Positions 17,015 through 24,937 of a DNA stretch of 55,176 bases are shown piece after piece (positions within the stretch are counted from its first letter, which is position 1; every line of letters begins with the position of its first letter). The translations under genes were made by a program, and so were the position numbers. Source of the DNA: UBA5232 sp035370405 (lineage in GTDB: Bacteria; Patescibacteriota; Dojkabacteria; SC72); assembly GCA_035370405.1 (NCBI GenBank), contig DAOOVT010000004.1:1-55176 (forward strand), given 5' to 3'. The notes beneath the pieces were generated by a model that ran no database searches, was not told where the DNA came from, and worked only from the letters and a program-made list of their open reading frames with translations.

Positions 17015-18097
17015 TTACATCGTGGGAGGAACTTGTGGCAACTCACTTGATGGAGTTTCATCAACCTTTGGTTGTATTGGCTGATCATTAGGTTGTTGAG
17101 GAATTTTACTTATTTCGTTGTTAATCATATTTTGAAAGTCAGCCTGAGCGACTTCTTCATTTGGTGTATTTTGAATTGTGATAGTTGGTTCTTCTGGAGT
17201 AATTTTTGGTTCAGGAGTTGGCATGTTATTTTGTGGTGCGAAGAAATCATTAGCAACAGATTGGTCTACCATTGGTTGATCAAATGATAGGGTATTTTTG
17301 TTTTGGAAAGTATTTATATCACTTGCACTATAGTTTTGTTCCTGAGTTGGATTTTGTTGTGGAATTGAGGAAGGCTGTGTTATGTTAATATTTGAAGAGG
17401 AAGGTTGTTGATCCATTGGGTTTTGAGGAACTTGGTATGGATTGAACTGGTTTTCTGGTTGTGTTTGTACGGTTTGAGCAAAGGAGAGGTCTGGCTGTTG
17501 TGATGAAGAAACAGATTGTTGATCTGGTTGCTGTGCGTACATAGGATTAGCAGAAGTTGTTTGATTGACTATATCTGCTAGAGTAGGCTTTGGCTGTTCT
17601 GGTTGAGGGGTTACAGGTATGCTGCTATTGGCCATGTCTGTGACAGGCTCTGAAGGCGGTGCAATAGTTTCTGGAGCAGAAGTTGGTTGCGGAGTAACTT
17701 GGACGATTTCTTGTGGTTCCTTCTTCTTACTACTTATTAAGATACCAATTATGCTAATAAGTAGAATAACTGACCCTGCTATTAGTACATAGGGAAGGTA
17801 GTCCATATAACTGCTTGAAGATGTACTCTTTGTGGTCCCAGTAGTGGTTGAAGATGTCGTAGTAGGAGTAGTTGTACTTTCCGTTGTAGTATCTTGGGCC
17901 TGAGTAGTAGTAGCTGTATCTTGCGTGGTAGTTGTTGTATTGGTATCGGTTGTGTTAGATGTTGTCGTGCTATCCTCGGGAGTAGTTGTAAAAGAAGATG
18001 AAGATGTTGATGAGCTAGCATCTGTTTGGGCAAACACTGAAAGTGGAAGGACACAGATAATGGATATTATAAGAAAGTACTTAGATAAATTCTTCAT
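17015..18097 (-). CDS. Mucin-like single-pass membrane protein with P/Q-rich tail
   Basis: A 360-residue protein with a signal peptide (MKNLSKYFLIISIICVLPL..FAQ), a ~70-residue Ser/Thr-rich stretch that could be glycosylated, one membrane segment (about residues 102-123, ending SSKKK), and a ~235-residue tail rich in Pro, Gln, Asn and Ser. The tail should be cytoplasmic by the positive-inside rule. It contains VANDFFAPQNN, which resembles WNDNFFAPEP in the tail of the 794-residue protein at 37.6 kb. No enzymatic motif is seen. It lies convergent to dcd with 4 bp between. Function unknown. Confidence 0.8.
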   Translation of the reverse strand: MKNLSKYFLIISIICVLPLSVFAQTDASSSTSSSSFTTTPEDSTTTSNTTDTNTTTTTQDTATTTQAQDTTTESTTTPTTTSSTTTGTTKSTSSSSYMDYLPYVLIAGSVILLISIIGILISSKKKEPQEIVQVTPQPTSAPETIAPPSEPVTDMANSSIPVTPQPEQPKPTLADIVNQTTSANPMYAQQPDQQSVSSSQQPDLSFAQTVQTQPENQFNPYQVPQNPMDQQPSSSNINITQPSSIPQQNPTQEQNYSASDINTFQNKNTLSFDQPMVDQSVANDFFAPQNNMPTPEPKITPEEPTITIQNTPNEEVAQADFQNMINNEISKIPQQPNDQPIQPKVDETPSSELPQVPPTM

Positions 18098-18130
18098 TCT
18101 ATAGACAGTTTTATATTATTTCTTATCAAA

Positions 18131-18147
18131 ATTACCACAATGGTAAT
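18131..18147. promoter_or_regulatory. 17-bp dyad upstream of the mucin-like gene
   Basis: ATTACCA-CAA-TGGTAAT is a perfect 7-bp inverted repeat 33 bp upstream of the mucin-like gene's start. On the minus strand it covers a possible -35 (TTGTGG) 16 bp before TAATAT, so it could be an operator. It lies in the 164-bp divergent gap shared with the Lon-like gene. Confidence 0.4.
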
Positions 18148-18222
18148 CGAATGTCAAAGTGGTGTACAGGTTGTATAAATATAGCCCTTATTTATTAAAT
18201 TAGTATTATGTTAGTGATATAT

Positions 18223-18251
18223 TTGACTTGGTATCTTACAAAATATACACT
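18223..18251 (+). promoter_or_regulatory. Promoter of the Lon-like ATPase gene
   Basis: TTGACT (18223-18228), a 17-bp spacer and TACACT (18246-18251). The ATG at 18262 is 10 bp beyond the -10 box, so the leader would be only about 3-4 nt and could hold no ribosome binding site. Confidence 0.55.
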
Positions 18252-18261
18252 TACTTAGTAT

Positions 18262-19494
18262 ATGAATTACCAAGATTTAAATATTATTCAAAACGGAGTA
18301 CCTAATGATAGCCAGAGTTCTACTACAGGGGCTTTTTCGGTTGATGAGAGTTTGAATGAGATAAAAGAGCTCGAAGAGAAGTTATTGAATTCTGAGTGTC
18401 CAGATGAACTTAAGGAAGAGAGTATGAGGTCAATAACACGATTAAGAAGAATGGTGAGAATGGGAGGTTATAGTAATGAATTCGAGAATGTTAGTAAATA
18501 TATTGATTGGGTCGTTAGAATTCCTTGGGGTGTAATTTCTACTGATAATTTGGATATCAATAATGCTAAAACAGTAATGGACCAAACTCATTATGGTATG
18601 GATGATATTAAGAAGTTGATTATTGACTATCTTGCTGCTATGCAACTTCAAAGTGGTATAGGAATTCCATCGAGTCAAGTCGGGATTCCCACTCAATTGG
18701 GGACTCCTTATTCGCCAGAGGCTGAGCATATATCTGAGATGGTAAAGCTAAAGGGGTCTTCTGCTAATGCTCCGGTATTTTTGTTTGTTGGTTTGCAAGG
18801 TGTAGGAAAAACTTCTATTGCTAAATCAATTGCAGTTGCTATGAATAGGAAGTTTGCCAGAGTGTCACTAGGTGCGATCGGTGATGTTAGAACCTTGAGA
18901 GGTACGCCTCGATATTCGATAGATGGAGAGCCGGGTCAGATCATTAAAGCATTGATTCGTTGTGGCACTATGAATCCCGTAATTCTCCTCGATGAGATTG
19001 AGAAATCTAGCGGAAATTCAGGTCTTTTGAATGATGTTATGGCTACTCTTTTAGAAATACTTGACCCTGAGCAAAATTCAACATTTATTGATCACTATAT
19101 AGATTATCCTATTGATTTATCGAAGGTTTTTTTCATTTGTACAGCCAATAATCTTGGAGGGTTATCTGCTGCTTTGTTGGATAGGGTCGAAATTATAAGG
19201 TTCACTAGTTACTCAGATGCCGAAAAAGAGGTTATTGCTAAACAATATATTCTTCCTAAGGTTTATGAGAATCTGCATTTGTCTCCAGAATATGTAACGA
19301 TAAGTGAAGATGTTTGGCCTAATTTAATAAGACCTGTTGGTTTTGATGCAGGTATTAGACAACTTGAGAGAAATATCGCAACTATGATGAGGAGTGTTGC
19401 TAGAATGATAGTTGAAGGGCATCCATTGCCTATCAGTATAACTAAAGAGAATTTGAATCAGTTCGTTTTGTCTGATCAGGGACCATTGAGTTAG
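18262..19494 (+). CDS. Lon-like AAA+ ATPase lacking N-terminal and protease domains
   Basis: A 410-residue protein matching only the central part of Lon: the helical segment KYIDWVVRIPWG, Walker A GLQGVGKTS (177-185), Walker B VILLDEIEK (240-248), the hallmark LEILDPEQNSTFIDHY, the sensor region FFICTANNLGGLSAALLDRVE and the alpha-helical lid (GIRQLERNIATMMRSVAR). It ends where the Ser-Lys protease domain should begin; downstream sequence has no such domain. About 50 residues (100-150) between helix and Walker A are low-complexity. It sits between the mucin-like gene and the virB4 operon, suggesting an unfoldase or assembly ATPase for that machine. That role is inferred. Confidence 0.85.
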   Translation: MNYQDLNIIQNGVPNDSQSSTTGAFSVDESLNEIKELEEKLLNSECPDELKEESMRSITRLRRMVRMGGYSNEFENVSKYIDWVVRIPWGVISTDNLDINNAKTVMDQTHYGMDDIKKLIIDYLAAMQLQSGIGIPSSQVGIPTQLGTPYSPEAEHISEMVKLKGSSANAPVFLFVGLQGVGKTSIAKSIAVAMNRKFARVSLGAIGDVRTLRGTPRYSIDGEPGQIIKALIRCGTMNPVILLDEIEKSSGNSGLLNDVMATLLEILDPEQNSTFIDHYIDYPIDLSKVFFICTANNLGGLSAALLDRVEIIRFTSYSDAEKEVIAKQYILPKVYENLHLSPEYVTISEDVWPNLIRPVGFDAGIRQLERNIATMMRSVARMIVEGHPLPISITKENLNQFVLSDQGPLS

Positions 19495-19733
19495 TACCCT
19501 TTAAAAGGATTTTCTAATTTTAAAGCTGAAACAGCTGTCTCCATTTGGGTGGATTGTATTCCTCTTGCTATTGATTTGTGCATTCTTTTTTGTTCAGCTT
19601 TATTTAGAAGATATAAATCATTCTGTTTTTTTTGCTGTGGAATCGTACTTGGATCTATTGCGTGCGTAATAAGATAATTTTCCTCACGAATTGTATTTAT
19701 TGTATTTACATTATTGTCCTGTTGATTGCTCAT
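19491..19733 (-). CDS. Small hypothetical protein after virB4
   Basis: About 80 residues from Met at 19733 (MSNQQDNNVNTINTIRE); an upstream in-frame Met at 19772 adds a hydrophobic N-terminus lying inside virB4 and is less likely. The protein is polar, with a basic helix NKAEQKRMHKSIARGIQS and the ending LENPFKGY. It overlaps the virB4 3' end by about 23 bp, so it is probably translated from the same message. It converges on the Lon-like gene with a 4-bp overlap. I do not recognise a family. Confidence 0.6.
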   Translation of the reverse strand: MSNQQDNNVNTINTIREENYLITHAIDPSTIPQQKKQNDLYLLNKAEQKRMHKSIARGIQSTQMETAVSALKLENPFKGY

Positions 19734-22341
19734 CTTTATTATTATTATTAACCTGTTTATAGTAACTTTCAACTACACCTTGTGGAGTTAAATGTTCTTT
19801 TCCGTCTTGAATCTTCATTCTTTCTGATACAACTTGTCCAGAAATTGTATTATTTTCCATCTCTTTTACAAAATCTTTTTGTTGTTGGTATTTTTCTGGA
19901 TTTAGTAGCATTTCCTGTTGTTTTAGTCTTTCCTTAAGTTCTTTCTGATACTGTTCTCTTTCTTCTTCTAAGAATGTCTTTTCTGTTTCTTTCTTTTCTA
20001 CAGCATGTTTTATGATTTCCTCTTGTCTTGCTATCTTCCCGTCTTTCATTGGTCTTTGTTGTGTTGGAGTATCAAATACTTGTGCTAATTCTTCTATAGT
20101 TCTTGTGTCTGGCTGTCCTTTTCTTTCGGCAAGTTTCTCAAGGTCTCTTGGGTCTGAAGTTATCAGTTCGTGCTCAGATGTGCTTGAAAGGACTTGGATT
20201 CCTACATGGTTTGATCCTGCAAAGAATAGTCCTTGTCCTTTGTCACAGTTGAGAAGGAAATTTTTTTCTCCATCTGAAAGGTTAAATACTTCTTGAAGTT
20301 TGTCTGCTGCTGTTGGACTTTGCATCATAAGCATTTGTAGGGAGGAGTTTGCAATAATTGCTTTCCCCATATCATTGTTTAAGAAATCGTTTACATCCTG
20401 TGTAATGGTTGATAATCCTAAATAGTATTTTCTAGCCCTTTTTGCTATTGAATACATGAACTTAGCAGAGTCTTCAGATTGCATCATGTACCATGCCTCA
20501 TCTACAATGAGTATTCTTCTTTTTCTGTCTTTTCTTACTTTTGTCCATATGAAATCAAGCATAAGGTACATGGATAAAGGTTTTAATTCTTCTTGGAGAT
20601 CACGAACACTAAATACGGTTAGAGGATTGTTTATTTCAAAATTACTTGCCTCATTGAATACTCCTGCACCGCTTCCGATTATGTATCTTTCTAATCTTCT
20701 TGCTAAACCGTGTGCTTCTTCTTCTGCCATTCCCTTTAGTACTTTGTATAGATCTTCTAGAAGTGGAGGTTGTTTGGTTTGAGTTGCAGGGTCGTATGTT
20801 ATTCCTTTTTCACGATATGCTAAGATAAGTGCTCTATCGAGTATTGATTCTTCTATGTTTGTAAGATTTCTGAATAGTACTTTAAAAAAGCCATGGAGAG
20901 ATAGTAATTTCATTCTTAATTCATCATCTCCTTCCTCTGTAGATGTCGCAAGTTCAAATGGATTCATTTTGTTTCCTCTGTCTTGGGAGAACGAGATATA
21001 TGCTCCATTAACAGCAGATGCTAAGTTTTCATATTCTCTTTCTGGATCTATGATGATTATCTCGGTCCCAAGCATTAAGCTTCTTAGAGCTTCGAGTTTT
21101 ACAAAATAGCTTTTTCCAGCTCCTGATTTAGCAAATACTACAGTGTTTGCATTTTCTAACTCAAACCTATCAAATATCACAAGACTCTTGTTGTGCATAT
21201 TTAGTCCATACATTATTCCATGATCCATAGTTAGTTCTGATGTAACAAATGGAAATGTAGTTGCTAGTGATGTTGTATCCATATTTCTTGTGATGTACAA
21301 GTTGTCAATTCCAATTGGCTGAGTGCTTATGAATCCTTGTTCTTGTTGAAGGGTTGCTGATTTAGCTGTTACATTGATAGCTGCTAGGGTGGAAATAACA
21401 TTTCTTGATATTTTTTCTAATTCATCTTTGCTTTTTGCATAGATTGTTATGTACATGGTGAAATGAAAGAATTTTTCAGTACCTTCAGCTATTGAGTCTT
21501 GTAATTGTTGAGCATCAGAAAGAGCAACTTTTAGAGAGGGGTCTATTACTTTCCTTTCCTCCATTTGTGTATACATTGTTGCTTCCATTTCTCCTATTTT
21601 CTTTTTTAATTTGTCGAGTATTGTTTTTGAATCAACAGGATAGTAGAAAGTGCTAATTCGTAGAGAGTGCTCAAAATTAATAATGGGAGAGAGCCAGTTT
21701 GGTCCTACAAATCTGGGATATCCGCTTACAAAAAGAGTTCTGAAGTAATAGTCACCCATTTGTAGGTGGTTAAAATCAACCTCTAGGTCTATGGGAGCAA
21801 TTATGTCTTGCAAAGAGATGTTTACATCTTCGCCTATGACAGAAGGTATGGCTGAGAAGTCTTCTTGCTCAACTTGCTTTTCAGGTTTGTTTTCGTCACT
21901 AGAAGATGTGGTTTTTTGTTTTTCTTCCTTGTTTACCTGTGATGAAATTGAATCGAGTAGTTTAAAAAGTGGATTTTTATTTTGTTGAGCTGGTTTATTA
22001 GCAGATGGTTTTATATTAGTATTATCTTTTTTATCTTGACTTTGCGGAGTTTTTACAGGTTCTTTTATATTATTTTTTTTGTTGTATTGAGCAGCAAAAT
22101 AATCCAGAATTTTGAGAAGTGGATTCTTTTTGGGTTTGGATTCTTGCTCATCTGCAGGAAAAGGGTCTAGATACTTGTTTCTGTTGTCATTAGGGTCTGC
22201 TTTTGGTATTGGTTTTGTCGTTTCATTGACTGCTTTTTGTTGAAAATTAGGGAGTTCCTTATTCAGTGGCCCTTTATTGAGTGTTTTTGTCAAATCGCTT
22301 TGAAATGTTGTTTTGATTGTATCTTCCATATTATTCTTCAT
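19711..22341 (-). CDS. VirB4/TraC-type secretion ATPase
   Basis: An 876-residue ATPase of the VirB4/TraC family that powers type IV secretion or pilus assembly. Residues 1-165 are a polar linker containing two similar short helices, KNPLLKILDYFAAQYNK and KNPLFKLLDSISSQVNK. A VirB4 N-terminal-type domain follows, then Walker A FAKSGAGKSY (~403-412), the IIIIDPEREY motif and Walker B RRILIVDEAWYMMQ. The C-terminal ~170 residues form a charged coiled-coil. It is the third gene of prgI-traC-virB4 and overlaps the upstream gene by 11 bp. No VirD4, VirB6 or relaxase is visible in the window. Confidence 0.88.
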   Translation of the reverse strand: MKNNMEDTIKTTFQSDLTKTLNKGPLNKELPNFQQKAVNETTKPIPKADPNDNRNKYLDPFPADEQESKPKKNPLLKILDYFAAQYNKKNNIKEPVKTPQSQDKKDNTNIKPSANKPAQQNKNPLFKLLDSISSQVNKEEKQKTTSSSDENKPEKQVEQEDFSAIPSVIGEDVNISLQDIIAPIDLEVDFNHLQMGDYYFRTLFVSGYPRFVGPNWLSPIINFEHSLRISTFYYPVDSKTILDKLKKKIGEMEATMYTQMEERKVIDPSLKVALSDAQQLQDSIAEGTEKFFHFTMYITIYAKSKDELEKISRNVISTLAAINVTAKSATLQQEQGFISTQPIGIDNLYITRNMDTTSLATTFPFVTSELTMDHGIMYGLNMHNKSLVIFDRFELENANTVVFAKSGAGKSYFVKLEALRSLMLGTEIIIIDPEREYENLASAVNGAYISFSQDRGNKMNPFELATSTEEGDDELRMKLLSLHGFFKVLFRNLTNIEESILDRALILAYREKGITYDPATQTKQPPLLEDLYKVLKGMAEEEAHGLARRLERYIIGSGAGVFNEASNFEINNPLTVFSVRDLQEELKPLSMYLMLDFIWTKVRKDRKRRILIVDEAWYMMQSEDSAKFMYSIAKRARKYYLGLSTITQDVNDFLNNDMGKAIIANSSLQMLMMQSPTAADKLQEVFNLSDGEKNFLLNCDKGQGLFFAGSNHVGIQVLSSTSEHELITSDPRDLEKLAERKGQPDTRTIEELAQVFDTPTQQRPMKDGKIARQEEIIKHAVEKKETEKTFLEEEREQYQKELKERLKQQEMLLNPEKYQQQKDFVKEMENNTISGQVVSERMKIQDGKEHLTPQGVVESYYKQVNNNNKDEQSTGQ

Positions 22342-22966
22342 CAGGGTTATAAATAGTGTAAAATTCAGAGATTAATTCTTTGTCAGTTAATTGATGTCCA
22401 AATAATCCCATTCTTGCCAATTGCTTTAAAATATGATCTCTTTTCGGGTATAGGAAAATTTTTGCTTTTTCAAGTAGTTGTGATGTATCAATATTTTTAG
22501 CTTTTTCTTCCTCTTCTTTTGATTGTTTTTTCTTTAGCGGAGAAACATTTGAAAGTTGTGCGGTTGGATAGTAGGGGATAACTATAAAGAAACTTTTATC
22601 TAGGACATCGTTTTCCACAATTAAATTTTTTACAAATAGTGTATAAATATCAAGTTGCTTCTTTAATCCTTCTGACATAGGTCTTTCCTTCTGAGCTTTT
22701 AAGTAATCAATATAGTTGGTGATATCAATTCTTTTTGTTCTTATTAGTATTTGGATTTTGAAATTTAAAGAGTTTAGAAGACCTGCGAAAGCATATATTT
22801 TGTTGTCTTGCTCGTATTCTGCTAAGAGTTCAAAGTTTATTGAGGAGGTCTGTATGACTAGTGCCACTGTTCCGTTTTTATTTATGACTAAATCGTCAGT
22901 TATTTGTCTTATAGCAAGATGATCTTGTGTTGATGCTGTAGCTCTTGCCCGTGCATTTTTATCCAT
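22331..22966 (-). CDS. TraC/VirB4 N-terminal-like protein
   Basis: A 211-residue protein that resembles the first part of TraC/VirB4 ATPases (AIRQITDDLVINKNGTVALVIQTSS, then NSLNFKIQILIRTKRIDITNYIDYL) but has no ATP-binding motifs. It looks like the front segment of VirB4 encoded separately. It starts 5 bp after prgI and overlaps virB4 by 11 bp. Probably it forms part of the membrane-proximal secretion ATPase complex. The comparison is by eye, and the split could be a normal feature of this lineage. Confidence 0.65.
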   Translation of the reverse strand: MDKNARARATASTQDHLAIRQITDDLVINKNGTVALVIQTSSINFELLAEYEQDNKIYAFAGLLNSLNFKIQILIRTKRIDITNYIDYLKAQKERPMSEGLKKQLDIYTLFVKNLIVENDVLDKSFFIVIPYYPTAQLSNVSPLKKKQSKEEEEKAKNIDTSQLLEKAKIFLYPKRDHILKQLARMGLFGHQLTDKELISEFYTIYNPDEE

Positions 22967-22971
22967 GTTTT

Positions 22972-23805
22972 CTACAAGGCATTAATCTTAATTGGTAATC
23001 TATTATTTATTTTATTGGTCATTATTTCAACAGTTGGGAATTCATATTGCGGATGTTGGAAATTAATAGTGTAGTTGCCAGAATCCCATATTTTGTTTGT
23101 TAGGAAATACCCATTAGGTCCTGTTTTACTAGCATAAAGAACTTTTCCATTAGAATCTCTAAGATATGCTACAACATTTGGTATTGGTTTGAAATCTTTA
23201 GTGCAAAGCCAGCAATTAATATTGCCGGGTAAATTTTCCAAGCCTTGTGTTGTAAATTGATAATTTTGTATGTTTTCATCAGTAATAATTAATTTAGTTG
23301 GATCAATTTGTGTGTTTTGTTGCGGTTCAACCTGCAGGATATCTAAATTATCATCTTGTGGGATGTCGTTTTCTTCCGTTTCTTCCGATATTATTTTATC
23401 TATCCCACCACCTATTATTTTCTTTGTATTATCTTTTTGGTCTTTGTTTATTAATTGCCCATCTTTTGTTGGCTTTAATAGTGGCTTGGTTCTTTCTTCC
23501 TTCATTTGTTTGTTTAACCATGTCCTTTGTGTGGGATTTGTTATGGCAGTTATGTAGTTTTGTATGAATTTGTCGGCATCTTGTCCGTTTATGGGGATAA
23601 GTCCTAGAATTATTCCCAGCATTGAGCTAACTATACATATTGGGACACCTAAAATTGCAGGCATAATTTTTGAGGCTACAAGGTATATCATTAAGCCACC
23701 AAATCCCACCCCTATGGCGAGATATGTAAATTCCTTTAGTGTGAATTTAGTAAATAACTTAAATTCAACATCTAAAACATTTTGAGGTATGGCATGTTGT
23801 CTCAT
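22972..23805 (-). CDS. PrgI-family membrane protein with C-terminal regulatory-like domain
   Basis: A 277-residue first gene of the secretion operon. Residues 1-100 match PrgI: IPQNVLDVEFKLFTKFTLKEF followed by two membrane segments. PrgI proteins accompany VirB4 in Gram-positive-type conjugation systems. The unusual part is the C-terminus: after a polar linker comes a carboxypeptidase-regulatory-like beta domain (INCWLCTKDFKPIPNVVAYL, GYFLTNKIWDSGNYTINF). Typical PrgI is only about 100-130 residues, so this is a fusion. A palindrome at 23814-23836 covers its likely -10 (TAGAAT, 8 bp before the ATG). Confidence 0.75.
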   Translation of the reverse strand: MRQHAIPQNVLDVEFKLFTKFTLKEFTYLAIGVGFGGLMIYLVASKIMPAILGVPICIVSSMLGIILGLIPINGQDADKFIQNYITAITNPTQRTWLNKQMKEERTKPLLKPTKDGQLINKDQKDNTKKIIGGGIDKIISEETEENDIPQDDNLDILQVEPQQNTQIDPTKLIITDENIQNYQFTTQGLENLPGNINCWLCTKDFKPIPNVVAYLRDSNGKVLYASKTGPNGYFLTNKIWDSGNYTINFQHPQYEFPTVEIMTNKINNRLPIKINAL

Positions 23806-24145
23806 ATAGGCAGATTCTACTAAAGTTTAGCAGAATATTAAAGAAAATAGTACAAAGATTATGCTAAGCAAGGTTCTACCTAGGTAGAATCCAAGAGAGA
23901 GAAATATTGGAATGAGGGGATTTTATGTTTGTTGTTTGTGATTCTTAAATGTATAAGTTAATTTGTTTTTTGCACTTTGTTTATTAGATAAGGATTTTTC
24001 TAGTTTCTTATTTTTAGGTAGAACCTAGGTTCTACCTAATATGATAATTTCCCTTATTACTAGTACATTTTTTGTCTTGTCACGCCCTTCGAGAATTGGA
24101 GGTTCTACCTAGGCTGGACCTTGCCTTACTTGCTATAATCAGGAT
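23806..24145. promoter_or_regulatory. 340-bp intergenic control region with four related palindromes
   Basis: No gene is seen here. Four dyads share TTCTAC/GTAGAA arms. Site D, 23814-23836: ATTCTACTAAA-G-TTTAGCAGAAT, one mismatch, over the prgI -10 box. Site A, 23874-23889: TTCTACCTAGGTAGAA, a perfect 16-bp palindrome. Site B, 24014-24039: a perfect 26-bp palindrome with half TTAGGTAGAACCT. Site C, 24101-24120: GGTTCTACCT facing AGGCTGGACC, imperfect, over the -35 position of the nucleotidyltransferase promoter. The 14-mer AGGTTCTACCTAGG occurs twice in the same orientation (23871 and 24100). The arrangement suggests a shared repressor controlling both divergent genes. Confidence 0.7.
24131..24139 (+). 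promoter_or_regulatory. Extended -10 promoter, leaderless start for the nucleotidyltransferase gene
   Basis: TGC-TATAAT at 24131-24139 is a perfect extended -10 box. The ATG begins at 24146, 6 bp later, so the transcript probably begins at the start codon itself. Palindrome site C lies just upstream, at 24101-24120. Confidence 0.65.
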
Positions 24146-24937
24146 ATGAGAGATATTGAGATTGTGAAGAGGATAGAGGAGCTTAGAATTTTTCGATCGC
24201 TAATCGGTGTTGATTTATCTTCTTCAGATATCGGCAGAATTTGGGGTCCTCAATACTCTAAAAACTCTGAAATGGTTGAATGCAACCAGCTCAATGGCGA
24301 AGCAGAGGAGAAAATTCATCTTTTGAAAAGGAGCTTAAGTCATTTTCTCTTTTTTGATAAGGTTAAATTTATAGGAATATCAGGATCCGTTGGAGCTGGT
24401 TTTGCCAAAAAGGAGGACGATATTGACCTCTTCATAGTTGTTGAAGATGATTTTATGTGGATATATAGATTGTTTTTAGAATTGTCAAACCTGTTCGGTG
24501 GCAGAATTCGTTTGAAGAAGGATAAAAATGATGTGAAGGATAAATTTTGTGTTAATCTGATAGCTGAGGAGCGAGGAATTGTGTTTGATAATGATATCTT
24601 TAATTTTCATGAATTGATGTTTTTGAAACCTGTGTACAATGAGAAATATATGCGTCATATATTGTTTGCAAATGAATGGGTTTTTGATGATTGGGGAGTT
24701 AGGTCATATCCAAAATCTGTAGAGTATGTAAGAACTACTAACCCAGTAAAAAAAGTGCTTAATGAAATTTGTTTTTTAATGCAATTGTCATTTATGTATA
24801 TTTCAAATCATTCCCCAGATTATGCTAGATTAAAGAAAAATAATAGCATTGGTAGAATAGAATTCTTCCCCCAAGAGTTTAAATCAAAAAAAATGAAAAA
24901 TTACATGAGGAGGTTAAAATCAAATCAATCCGTTTAA
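24146..24937 (+). CDS. Pol beta-type nucleotidyltransferase domain protein
   Basis: A 263-residue protein with the minimal nucleotidyltransferase signature: FIGISGSVGAGFAKKEDDIDLF gives the GS motif (80-81) followed by the metal-binding DxD (Asp 92 and 94). Such enzymes transfer a nucleotide to a protein, drug or RNA. The rest is helical with no recognised partner domain. It is divergent from the prgI operon across the palindrome region and overlaps the convergent recF by 18 bp. Substrate unknown; a toxin-antitoxin-like or effector-modifying role is possible but unsupported. Confidence 0.7.
   Translation: MRDIEIVKRIEELRIFRSLIGVDLSSSDIGRIWGPQYSKNSEMVECNQLNGEAEEKIHLLKRSLSHFLFFDKVKFIGISGSVGAGFAKKEDDIDLFIVVEDDFMWIYRLFLELSNLFGGRIRLKKDKNDVKDKFCVNLIAEERGIVFDNDIFNFHELMFLKPVYNEKYMRHILFANEWVFDDWGVRSYPKSVEYVRTTNPVKKVLNEICFLMQLSFMYISNHSPDYARLKKNNSIGRIEFFPQEFKSKKMKNYMRRLKSNQSV

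Noticed and set aside
22331..22341. Sequencing frameshift splitting a single VirB4 into two genes
   Set aside because: The downstream frame opens with its own ATG and a long polar linker, and the upstream protein ends cleanly in a polar stretch; a natural split is more likely, though not proven.
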